DNA of 10,627 nucleotides from an uncultured Lachnospiraceae bacterium (lineage in GTDB: Bacteria > Bacillota > Clostridia > Lachnospirales > Lachnospiraceae), in NCBI GenBank assembly GCA_902796375.1, contig CADBOW010000213.1, forward strand, positions 1-10,627, written 5' to 3'. Both the position numbers and the translations under genes were made by a program. This document shows, one piece after another, positions 1 to 5,293 of the stretch (position 1 is its first letter; each line of letters opens with the position of its first letter). The notes beneath the pieces are model-generated. The model saw only the letters and a list, made by a program, of their open reading frames with translations. It was not told the DNA's origin and searched no databases.

Positions 1-819
1 CTCGTGCTGCGCCGGAGCCACCTCATTGTGCTCTGTCTTTGCCAGGATCCCCAGCTTCCAGAGTTCCTGATCCAGATCCTCCATAAAGGCTGCCACCCGG
101 GGCTTGATCACTCCGAAATAGTGATCATCCATCTCCTGCCCCTTCGGCGGTCTGCATCCGAAGAGGGTCCGTCCCGTATAGACCAGGTCGGTTCTCTGAT
201 TGAAGAGCTTCTGGTCGATCAGGAAATACTCCTGCTCGGGGCCCACGCTGGTATTCACATGGGTTACATCTTCATTTCCGAACAGACGGAGCACCCGCAG
301 CGCCTGACGATTGATGGCCTGCATGGAACGGAGCAGCGGAGTCTTCTTGTCCAGTGCTTCCCCCGAATAGGAACAGAATGCGGTGGGAATGCAGAGGGTA
401 TGATCCTTGATAAATGCATAGGACGTGGGGTCCCATGCGGTATATCCCCGGGCCTCGAAGGTTGCCCGAAGTCCGCCGGAGGGGAAGGAGGATGCATCCG
501 GTTCGCCCTTGATCAGCTCCTTGCCGGAGAACTCCATCAGAACCCCTCCGTCCTTTGTGGGTTCGATGAAGCTGTCATGCTTTTCCGCCGTTACGCCGGT
601 CAGCGGCTGAAACCAGTGTGTGAAATGGGTTGCGCCGTGTTCCAGCGCCCAGTCCTTCATTTCATCCGCTACTGCCTCTGCGACCTTTTCGTCCAGACGC
701 ACATTTTCATCGATAGTCCGGCGAAGGGATGTATAAACCTCCTCCGACAGTCTCGAACGCATCTCCCGGTCATCAAAGACCATGGATCCAAATAATTCCG
801 GAATATTCGTCTTCTCCAT
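1..819 (-). CDS. glnN: Type III glutamine synthetase, N-terminal part (runs off left edge)
   Basis: Glutamine synthetase makes glutamine from glutamate, ammonia and ATP in the cytoplasm. The reading frame is open for 273 codons from an ATG at 819 to the window edge, so the C-terminal part (the family is about 700 residues) is missing here. The translation starts MEKTNIPELFGSMVFDD. It carries the type III signatures VGPEQEYFLID near residue 191, GCRPPKGQEMDDHYFG near 218-233 and KTEHNEVAPAQHE at the truncated end, including metal- and glutamate-binding acidic residues of the Gln-synt_C fold. The start is supported by AGGAGG five bases upstream. That ribosome binding site overlaps the stop codon of the GtrA-like gene, so glnN is probably translated from the same mRNA as the two glycosylation genes, an unusual partner for nitrogen assimilation. 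The family and subtype are clear; whether glnN also has its own promoter inside the gtrA-like gene is unknown. Confidence 0.95.
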   Translation of the reverse strand, partial: MEKTNIPELFGSMVFDDREMRSRLSEEVYTSLRRTIDENVRLDEKVAEAVADEMKDWALEHGATHFTHWFQPLTGVTAEKHDSFIEPTKDGGVLMEFSGKELIKGEPDASSFPSGGLRATFEARGYTAWDPTSYAFIKDHTLCIPTAFCSYSGEALDKKTPLLRSMQAINRQALRVLRLFGNEDVTHVNTSVGPEQEYFLIDQKLFNQRTDLVYTGRTLFGCRPPKGQEMDDHYFGVIKPRVAAFMEDLDQELWKLGILAKTEHNEVAPAQHE

Positions 820-824
820 ATACG

Positions 825-830
825 CCTCCT
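825..830 (-). promoter_or_regulatory. Ribosome binding site of glnN, overlapping the upstream stop
   Basis: The minus strand reads AGGAGG, then CGTAT, then the glnN ATG. The TAG stop of the upstream GtrA-like gene occupies 829-831 and so shares two bases with this site. This fixes the glnN start and implies that ribosomes finishing the upstream gene end directly on the glnN initiation site. Confidence 0.8.
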
Positions 831-1263
831 ATTTCGGTGGTTCTTCCTCGTTTTTCTTAAATACAAAAAGCTTGCTGATCACATAGTTTCCGATGGTGAC
901 CACCACCTGAACTATGATCTTCATAATCTTATCATTCCAGTGAAACACCGTCACTCCCAGGAACATGAGTCCCATATCCATCAGCAGCGTGCTGACACGG
1001 GAAAGATAGAACAGGACCGCTTCCTTCAGCACCTGCTCGTTCTTGCTGCGGAATACAAAGGACCGGTTCGTGAAGTAGGCAAAGGTTACCGCCGCGATCC
1101 AGGAAATGATATTTGCGATCTGCAGCTGGACGGGATTCTCCGCATCCAGAAACGTGAGCACACACAGATAATATACTCCGAGACTGACCACCGTGGTAAG
1201 TCCTCCGATGATCAGATACCGGATCAGTTCACCGTATTTTTCAAATAATTCTTTCATCTTCAT
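829..1263 (-). CDS. GtrA-family small membrane protein (putative polyprenyl-phosphate-sugar flippase)
   Basis: This 144-residue protein has the size and pattern of the GtrA family (PF04138): four predicted membrane helices at roughly 14-36, 47-66, 81-105 and 111-135. The typical motifs are YLIIGGLTTVVSLGVYY in helix 1, the ANIISWIAAVTFAYFTNRSFVF segment around helix 2, and a basic C-terminal end (SKLFVFKKN). GtrA proteins are thought to flip, or help flip, undecaprenyl-phosphate-linked sugars made by a GtrB-type transferase; that role is known for the family and inferred here. The gene overlaps the upstream glycosyltransferase by ATGA (1260-1263), which indicates translational coupling. A second ATG two codons in (1257) has slightly better spacing from a GGAA sequence and could be the real start. 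The third component of a Gtr system, a large membrane glycosyltransferase that moves the sugar onto its acceptor, is not in this window. Confidence 0.9.
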   Translation of the reverse strand: MKMKELFEKYGELIRYLIIGGLTTVVSLGVYYLCVLTFLDAENPVQLQIANIISWIAAVTFAYFTNRSFVFRSKNEQVLKEAVLFYLSRVSTLLMDMGLMFLGVTVFHWNDKIMKIIVQVVVTIGNYVISKLFVFKKNEEEPPK

Positions 1264-2168
1264 TTCCGTTCCGAAATAATGTATCTGGGACGTCCTTTCA
1301 CTTCTTCGTAGATCTTGGAAATGTAATAGCCTATGATCCCCAGTGCCAGCATGATCACACTACCGGTAAATGCCTGCAGGATGATCACCGTGGTAAAGCC
1401 TTCCACCGATGTGCCTGAGAAATACTGGACTATGGTGATCACCGTCAGCACAAATGCCAGAATAAACATCAGGACCCCGAGGATCGTGACTACCTGCATG
1501 GGCATGGAGGTAAAGGATGTGATATTGGAGAGGGCATATTTAAACAGTCCCCGGGTGGACCATTTGGACTCCCCTGCCGCTCTTTCCTGAACATCATATT
1601 CCACCTGTGCCGTCTTAAAGCCCACCCATGAGGAAAGCGCACGGAAGAAGGCGTTCTTCTCCCGCAGATTCCGAAGCACCAGAACCGCCTTGCGGTCCAG
1701 CAGCTTGAAATCCGACGCCCGGCTGAGATCCACTCCGGTGGCGCTGCTGATGATCCGGTAAAATGCCTTTGCTGACAGGGAATGGAAGACTCCTTCCTTT
1801 CCTCTGGAGGATTTCACCCCCTCGATCACCTCATAGCCCTGTTCCCACAGCCGGTACATTTCCACCAGCTTCTCCGGGGGATGCTGCAGATCACAGTCCA
1901 TGACCGCCACGCAGTCGCCCTCCACCTCGGAAATACCAGCCAGCATCGCAGCTTCCTTTCCGAAATTCCTGGACAGGCAGACGCCCTTCACCTTAAGCTC
2001 CTGCTCCGACAGCCGGGAGATCTTCTCCCAGGTATCGTCCTTGGATCCGTCGTTCACAAACAGGATCTCATGGTCGATGGACTCCTCTGTCAGGATCCGG
2101 TGAATGGTCCTTGCGGTCTCCTCTATAACACTTCCTTCATTGTATGCCGGGATTACAACCGATAGCAT
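1260..2168 (-). CDS. GtrB/DPM1-like family 2 glycosyltransferase with two C-terminal membrane helices
   Basis: This is a GT2 enzyme that probably transfers a sugar from a nucleotide donor onto undecaprenyl phosphate at the inner face of the membrane. The GT-A domain begins MLSVVIPAYNEG and shows VNDGSKDDTW (about 39-48), RNFGKEAAMLAG (about 67-78) and the DxD-type metal/nucleotide site DCDLQHPPE (about 91-99). Two membrane helices follow at about 227-249 and 259-283, then a basic tail (KGRPRYIISERK), as in GtrB, YfdH and CsbB-like enzymes. The frame is open to an ATG at 2195 (311 residues). I prefer the ATG at 2168 (302 residues), because homologues start right before the SVVIPAYNE strand and an AAGGGA sequence lies upstream of it, while the 2195 ATG has no visible Shine-Dalgarno. 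The likely product is a lipid-linked hexose for decorating teichoic acid or another wall polymer. The sugar and acceptor cannot be read from sequence. Confidence 0.9.
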   Translation of the reverse strand: MLSVVIPAYNEGSVIEETARTIHRILTEESIDHEILFVNDGSKDDTWEKISRLSEQELKVKGVCLSRNFGKEAAMLAGISEVEGDCVAVMDCDLQHPPEKLVEMYRLWEQGYEVIEGVKSSRGKEGVFHSLSAKAFYRIISSATGVDLSRASDFKLLDRKAVLVLRNLREKNAFFRALSSWVGFKTAQVEYDVQERAAGESKWSTRGLFKYALSNITSFTSMPMQVVTILGVLMFILAFVLTVITIVQYFSGTSVEGFTTVIILQAFTGSVIMLALGIIGYYISKIYEEVKGRPRYIISERK

Positions 2169-2204
2169 ATCTCTGATTTCCCTTCGATCAAACATAAATC
2201 ACAA

Positions 2205-2244
2205 GCGAATCGAGTAGGAGGGGGTCCCTCCTACTCGATGTCGC
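2205..2244 (-). promoter_or_regulatory. Strong hairpin in the 5' leader of the glycosyltransferase gene
   Basis: Two perfect 14-base arms, ATCGAGTAGGAGGG (2209-2222) and CCCTCCTACTCGAT (2226-2239), face each other across a 3-base loop. Four more pairs (GCGA with TCGC) close the base after one bulged C, giving an 18-bp stem in the minus-strand RNA. The hairpin begins only a few bases after the start point predicted from the promoter at 2253-2281. It is followed by TTGTGATTT, with no continuous T-run, so it is a poor intrinsic terminator. One arm holds AGGAGGG, a Shine-Dalgarno-like sequence locked in the stem, but it is too far from either start codon to serve directly. It may stabilise the mRNA, control translation, or be a copy of a dispersed palindromic repeat. 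Confidence 0.7.
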
Positions 2245-2252
2245 CAGTGCGA

Positions 2253-2281
2253 ATTTTAACACAAAATCACACTCTCTTCAA
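2253..2281 (-). promoter_or_regulatory. Probable sigma-A promoter for the glycosyltransferase-GtrA-glnN group
   Basis: On the minus strand a -35 TTGAAG (plus 2276-2281) is separated by exactly 17 bases from a -10 TAAAAT (plus 2253-2258), with a TGT extension directly upstream of the -10. Transcription would start around 2245-2248, just ahead of the leader hairpin. The site lies 22 bases after the stop of the upstream hydrolase gene. Confidence 0.65.
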
Positions 2282-2303
2282 GAGAAGGATATCTGTCACC
2301 GGA

Positions 2304-3782
2304 TCACTCTGTGAAAAAGACATGATTTCCGATGATATTATAGTCCGTCAGCTTTGTTATATCGTAGGTCAGGAGCATCCGGAAGCTGACATAGGAGCCG
2401 ATATTGTTCTTCCCCTTCAGTGCTTCCTTCGCTGCCTTCAACGCGGTTTCCGACCCGCCGGTCTTTATCATTCGCTCGAAGGTCTTGGTTCCCACCACGC
2501 TGAACTGGTACGGTGCATAGATCACATCCTTGATGGTCTTTCCGTAACGACCGGATCTCAGCCGGTTCAGAACCACATTTGCCACCGCCAGCTGTCCCCG
2601 ATAGGGCTCGGCTCCGGCTTCAAGGTAGATCACCGCTCCGAACAGAAGCAACTCCTTCCGCGTCAGCTTAATGGGCGCATTCCAGGTGATATCCGCAGGA
2701 TCATCATATTCCTTCTCTTTGATATAGATCACCTGCTGGGTCCGGGCGATATTCCATCCACGGATGCAGTAGCTGTCCGCGTTGAACAGATAATACCAGC
2801 CGTTGATGCATGCGGTCTGTGAGGTCAGGCCCTTGCCCTTATTTCCGTACCACCACTGACCGTCCTTCTCATGCCATGCGGAGCTTTTCTCCTCTGCCAC
2901 GCCGTTACTCTTCAGATGGCGTCCGTCCTGATAGCATTCAAAGCCGGGTATACTGACTGCCATTCTTCCGCCCTGGGCCGGCTCGAAATAGTAATCCTTT
3001 CCGTCCACGGTTTCCCAGCCGAATTTTGCGGCCCCGCCCTTCTGGGAACGATACCAGTATCCGTCCAGGCCCTTCTGCCAGCCGGCTGCCTTCTTCAGTG
3101 CCCCGCCGGGTATGAATACGTAATAGCGGCTCTTCTTGGCAAAAGCCGTCTTCGTATCGTAGCATCCCTTCTCCAGCATGACGCCTGTGGTATAGTCGAA
3201 GAAGAACTTTGCTCCCCCGATCTTCTTCCACCCCAGGATACAGGATCCGTTCTTTCGGATATAATACCATTTTCCGTCAACCTGATTCCAGCCGGCCGGA
3301 AGGAGATACCCGTCAGCATCAAAGATGTAGAGTTTGGCATCGATCCAGACTCTTGCATTCTTCACATACACCTTCTTATCCTTGGTACCGTACTTCCACT
3401 TCTTGCCCTTGAATTTCTGCCACTTGTATTTTACCTGTTTGCTGCCCTTGGCGTAGACTCCCTCTCCCATCTCCTCGCCGATGTAGAAGCCATCGTGATA
3501 CTGATCACGGATCAGTCCGGATGCGGAGACGTAATACTTCATATTGTCAATGGTATGCCATCCCTTCGGAAGCAGCTTCCCTGTATTCGTATTTCGCACA
3601 CGGGCGAAGGAATAGGAGTCCTTCGTGATCTTCGACGGAGGCGAGGTCCAGTATTCCCATTTCCATTCTCCGTCTTCCGTAGAGATGGTTTTGGCCTCAG
3701 CCGATCCCGTAAACAGAAACACTCCCAGGAACAGAAGCAGCGGGAGAATCCCGTATCGTATCAATGATTTTCCGTATTTCAT
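2304..3782 (-). CDS. Secreted cell-wall hydrolase: wall-binding-like repeats plus C-terminal SleB/CwlJ-type domain
   Basis: The 492-residue product starts with a clear signal peptide (hydrophobic core about 11-26, likely cleavage after SAEA at 30). Residues about 70-345 are aromatic- and glycine-rich repeats of the choline/glucan-binding type (GWHTIDNMKYYV, GWNQVDGKWYYI, GWETVDGKDYYF, INGWYYLFNADSYCIRGWN), which usually anchor proteins to wall polymers. Residues about 378-492 match the Hydrolase_2 domain (PF07486) of the spore cortex-lytic enzymes SleB and CwlJ: FGAVIYLEAGAEPYRGQ, VANVVLNRL and DVIYAPYQFSVV, with Glu388 the expected catalytic acid and Glu392 the second conserved acid. The family cleaves peptidoglycan, SleB as a lytic transglycosylase. 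The repeat-hydrolase order suggests action on the vegetative or sporulating wall and is not the PG_binding_1-SleB layout of Bacillus. No strong Shine-Dalgarno is visible; AGGGAAG lies 13 bases upstream. The start is set by the signal peptide. Confidence 0.9.
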   Translation of the reverse strand: MKYGKSLIRYGILPLLLFLGVFLFTGSAEAKTISTEDGEWKWEYWTSPPSKITKDSYSFARVRNTNTGKLLPKGWHTIDNMKYYVSASGLIRDQYHDGFYIGEEMGEGVYAKGSKQVKYKWQKFKGKKWKYGTKDKKVYVKNARVWIDAKLYIFDADGYLLPAGWNQVDGKWYYIRKNGSCILGWKKIGGAKFFFDYTTGVMLEKGCYDTKTAFAKKSRYYVFIPGGALKKAAGWQKGLDGYWYRSQKGGAAKFGWETVDGKDYYFEPAQGGRMAVSIPGFECYQDGRHLKSNGVAEEKSSAWHEKDGQWWYGNKGKGLTSQTACINGWYYLFNADSYCIRGWNIARTQQVIYIKEKEYDDPADITWNAPIKLTRKELLLFGAVIYLEAGAEPYRGQLAVANVVLNRLRSGRYGKTIKDVIYAPYQFSVVGTKTFERMIKTGGSETALKAAKEALKGKNNIGSYVSFRMLLTYDITKLTDYNIIGNHVFFTE

Positions 3783-3840
3783 AGTGTTATTTCAACTTCC
3801 CTTATATTTCATGCCGCCTGGTCTGAAGCGACACCTTTCT

Positions 3841-3869
3841 TTTATACACCGAAACTGTACCGAATGCAA
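3841..3869 (-). promoter_or_regulatory. Candidate promoter for the cell-wall hydrolase gene
   Basis: On the minus strand TTGCAT (plus 3864-3869) and TATAAA (plus 3841-3846) are separated by 17 bases, and the predicted leader is about 50 bases to the ATG at 3782. The -35 matches the sigma-A consensus at only three positions. A sporulation sigma factor is conceivable given the SleB-type domain, but I do not see a clear sigma-E or sigma-G pair. Confidence 0.4.
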
Positions 3870-3892
3870 CTCTTTCTATTCCGCCGTCACTG

Positions 3893-3997
3893 TCAAGGAA
3901 TCTGTTCTGTCACTGTCCGGTTCGTCATCCCCCACCGGAAATCCTTCACAGTCACTATGTAATCCAGCGACGGATTAAATGTAACTGTATAGATCAT
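3893..3997 (-). pseudogene. Remnant of a 1-phosphofructokinase (PfkB family) N-terminus, 34 codons
   Basis: Translation from the ATG at 3997 gives MIYTVTFNPSLDYIVTVK followed by DFRWGMTNRTVTEQIP and a TGA stop. The first 28 or so residues match the characteristic start of 1-phosphofructokinase/tagatose-6-phosphate kinase proteins (MIYTVTFNPSLDYIV..., then ...NRT). In intact enzymes a GGKGIN substrate-binding motif and about 270 further residues follow. Here the frame stops where that motif should begin, and no other frame restores it before the hydrolase gene at 3782. GAGGTGA sits five bases before the ATG, so initiation signals look intact. A 9-base direct repeat, GTCACTGTC (3886-3894 and 3909-3917, plus strand), lies at the breakpoint. 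It is most simply a gene cut down by deletion; a short translated leader peptide is the alternative. Catalytic activity is excluded because the ATP and sugar sites are missing. Confidence 0.75.
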
Positions 3998-4002
3998 GGC
4001 TA

Positions 4003-4009
4003 TCACCTC
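4003..4009 (-). promoter_or_regulatory. Ribosome binding site of the PfkB remnant
   Basis: The minus strand reads GAGGTGA followed by TAGCC and the ATG at 3997. It is a near-ideal Shine-Dalgarno with normal spacing, stronger than that of the intact hydrolase gene downstream. It supports this ATG as the original start of the lost kinase gene. Confidence 0.65.
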
Positions 4010-4042
4010 TTCTTCCTTGCTCACAGGATACCTGTATTCACC

Positions 4043-4071
4043 ATTGTAACACGACAGACTTTTTTTTAAAA
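4043..4071 (-). promoter_or_regulatory. Candidate extended -10 promoter upstream of the PfkB remnant
   Basis: The minus strand has TGTTACAAT (plus 4043-4051), an extended -10 element. Seventeen bases further upstream is a weak -35, TTTTAA (plus 4066-4071), within an A/T run. Transcription would start near 4036 and run through the remnant towards the hydrolase gene. An ACAGG-ATA-CCTGT palindrome at 4023-4035 would lie just after the start point and might be an old operator, but no regulator can be named. Confidence 0.4.
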
Positions 4072-4090
4072 CAACGATTTGCCGTTTCCT

Positions 4091-4120
4091 GTGGCATTTT
4101 CCTTACATATCATTTATAAT
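4091..4120 (+). promoter_or_regulatory. Promoter of the alarmone synthetase gene
   Basis: A perfect TATAAT (4115-4120) is preceded, across 18 bases, by GTGGCA (4091-4096), which matches the -35 consensus at four of six positions. Transcription would start about 4127, giving a leader of roughly 29 bases that contains AAGGAA (4144-4149) and leads to the ATG at 4156. Confidence 0.55.
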
Positions 4121-4155
4121 GAACAGGTACATTTTATATTGCAAAGGAAAGACCT

Positions 4156-5226
4156 ATGAATGAGATCATGGACCTCAGGCTGGAAGAGTATAACAGCCTG
4201 ATAGACGATTATAAAAATATGGAGCAGATCGTAGTACATCTGCTGGACGAAAAGCTAAAGGCAGGAGATATCCGTCCCATGCAGATCGCGCACCGGATCA
4301 AGACGCCGGAATCCGTGATGGGAAAGCTTTCCAGGAAGCCGGACAAATACCCCAGCGTCAGATCCATACACGATATTCTCGGAATCCGTATCATATGCTA
4401 TTTCACGGATCAGGTGGACCAGGTTGCCGCTCTGATCGAAGAGATCCTGGATGTGGACCGGAAGCTTTCCAGCGATAAGAGAGCTTTGATCGAGCCCACC
4501 GCCTTCGGATATCTGTCTCTGCATTATATCTGCAGTCTTCCGAAGAGCAGCGACTATCCGGAGACTCTGTGCAGATACAAATTCGAGATTCAGATCCGCA
4601 CCATTCTCCAGCATACCTGGGCGGAGATCGAGCATGATCTGGGCTACAAGTCGGAATTCAGCATTCCGAAAAATGTGCGCCGGGAGTTCTCCCGTGTAGC
4701 AGGCCTCCTGGAGATCGCCGACGAATCCTTCCTTCGGATCCGGAACTCCATCCGGACCTACGAAGAAGAGGTTCGTGAGAAAATATCCACCGACTCCGCA
4801 GATGATATGCCGCTCGATCTGATATCCCTTCGGGCTTATCTGGATCTCAGCGAAAGCATGAACCGACTGCTGGCAGACATTGCCGCCATCAACAATTCCA
4901 GGATCGTGGAGGCGGATCCGGAATCCTATCTTCAGGACCTGGCATTCTTCAATATCCATACCTTAGGTGAACTGAGGGCCTTCGTGAGAGAGGGCCGGGA
5001 CGATGCGCTGTTCTTCGCCAGGAAGGCACTGACGGGGATCGCCCTGGACGACCTGGCCTCCATCGTCGGCATCTATTATCTCTGCCGCGCCCGACTGGTC
5101 CGGGGAGATTATAACCGGCGTCAGCTGATCGTATTCTTCCTGCTGGGAGACTCCACCCAGAAGCGGGCGGAACAGCATGCAGACCATATCCTCCGGCTGA
5201 GGAAGGAACTGGAACAGGATACATAA
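4156..5226 (+). CDS. (p)ppGpp synthetase-domain protein (RelA/SpoT synthetase fold) with C-terminal extension
   Basis: The protein probably transfers pyrophosphate from ATP to GDP or GTP, making the stringent-response alarmone. Residues about 40-170 form a complete RelA_SpoT domain (PF04607). They include the ATP-contacting stretch HRIKTPESVMGKLSRK (46-61), DILGIRI (73-79) with the metal-binding Asp73, FGYLSLHY (117-124), and FEIQIRT followed by HTWAEIEHDLGYK (143-165), with Glu144 the expected catalytic/metal residue. There is no HD hydrolase domain and no TGS or ACT domain, so it is a single-domain synthetase. Small synthetases such as RelQ/YjbM are about 200-230 residues; this one has 356. 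The extra part (about 215-356) is mostly helical-looking and I do not recognise it. AAGGAA lies seven bases upstream of the ATG. The gene stands alone, divergent from the hydrolase and convergent with uvrA. A tRNA-modifying toxSAS activity cannot be excluded from sequence. Confidence 0.88.
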   Translation: MNEIMDLRLEEYNSLIDDYKNMEQIVVHLLDEKLKAGDIRPMQIAHRIKTPESVMGKLSRKPDKYPSVRSIHDILGIRIICYFTDQVDQVAALIEEILDVDRKLSSDKRALIEPTAFGYLSLHYICSLPKSSDYPETLCRYKFEIQIRTILQHTWAEIEHDLGYKSEFSIPKNVRREFSRVAGLLEIADESFLRIRNSIRTYEEEVREKISTDSADDMPLDLISLRAYLDLSESMNRLLADIAAINNSRIVEADPESYLQDLAFFNIHTLGELRAFVREGRDDALFFARKALTGIALDDLASIVGIYYLCRARLVRGDYNRRQLIVFFLLGDSTQKRAEQHADHILRLRKELEQDT

Positions 5227-5229
5227 GAA

Positions 5230-5288
5230 AGAAGCTTCCTGCGACACCGTATGTTCGGAAACATACGATCTGTCGGCAGGAAGCTTCT
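5230..5288. terminator. Two-part hairpin between the convergent alarmone synthetase and uvrA genes
   Basis: An outer stem pairs AGAAGCTTCCTGC (5230-5242) with GCAGGAAGCTTCT (5276-5288) and continues as GACA/TGTC past one bulged G. An inner stem pairs CGTATGTT (5248-5255) with AACATACG (5260-5267) around the loop CGGA. It starts three bases after the synthetase stop (5226) and, from the other side, five bases after the uvrA stop (5294). On the minus strand the outer arm is followed by TTCTT, a fair terminator tail for uvrA. The plus-strand tail (CTCTGCTTT) is weaker. It is probably bidirectional. Confidence 0.75.
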
Positions 5289-5293
5289 CTGCT

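Noticed and set aside
4..795. A 263-codon plus-strand open frame at the left edge
   Set aside because: It lies opposite the glnN coding sequence, whose conserved motifs are unmistakable. The plus-strand product has no signal of its own.
2205..2244. Leader hairpin considered as an intrinsic terminator of the hydrolase gene or as a known riboswitch
   Set aside because: The minus-strand tail is TTCGCTTGTG, not a T-run. A single stem without conserved junctions does not match a riboswitch class I know.
2871..3767. A 298-codon plus-strand frame opposite the cell-wall hydrolase, and the 194-codon frame at 2238-2822
   Set aside because: Both are shadows of the hydrolase gene, which has a signal peptide, repeats and a catalytic domain. 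The second also starts inside the leader hairpin with no ribosome binding site.
4023..4035. ACAGG-ATA-CCTGT palindrome after the PfkB-remnant promoter, considered as a separate operator
   Set aside because: With only five-base arms it is easily a chance palindrome, and no regulator gene or second copy is present in the window. It is mentioned only as context for the promoter.
4060..4067. Run of eight T on the plus strand, considered as a terminator tail
   Set aside because: No stable GC-rich stem directly precedes it, and no plus-strand gene ends nearby. It more likely forms the A/T-rich part of a promoter region on the other strand.
3783..4155. Search of the largest gene gap for tRNA, rRNA fragments, CRISPR repeats or IS ends
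   Set aside because: No cloverleaf, repeat-spacer pattern or terminal inverted repeats were seen. The gap is explained by the PfkB remnant and three promoter regions.
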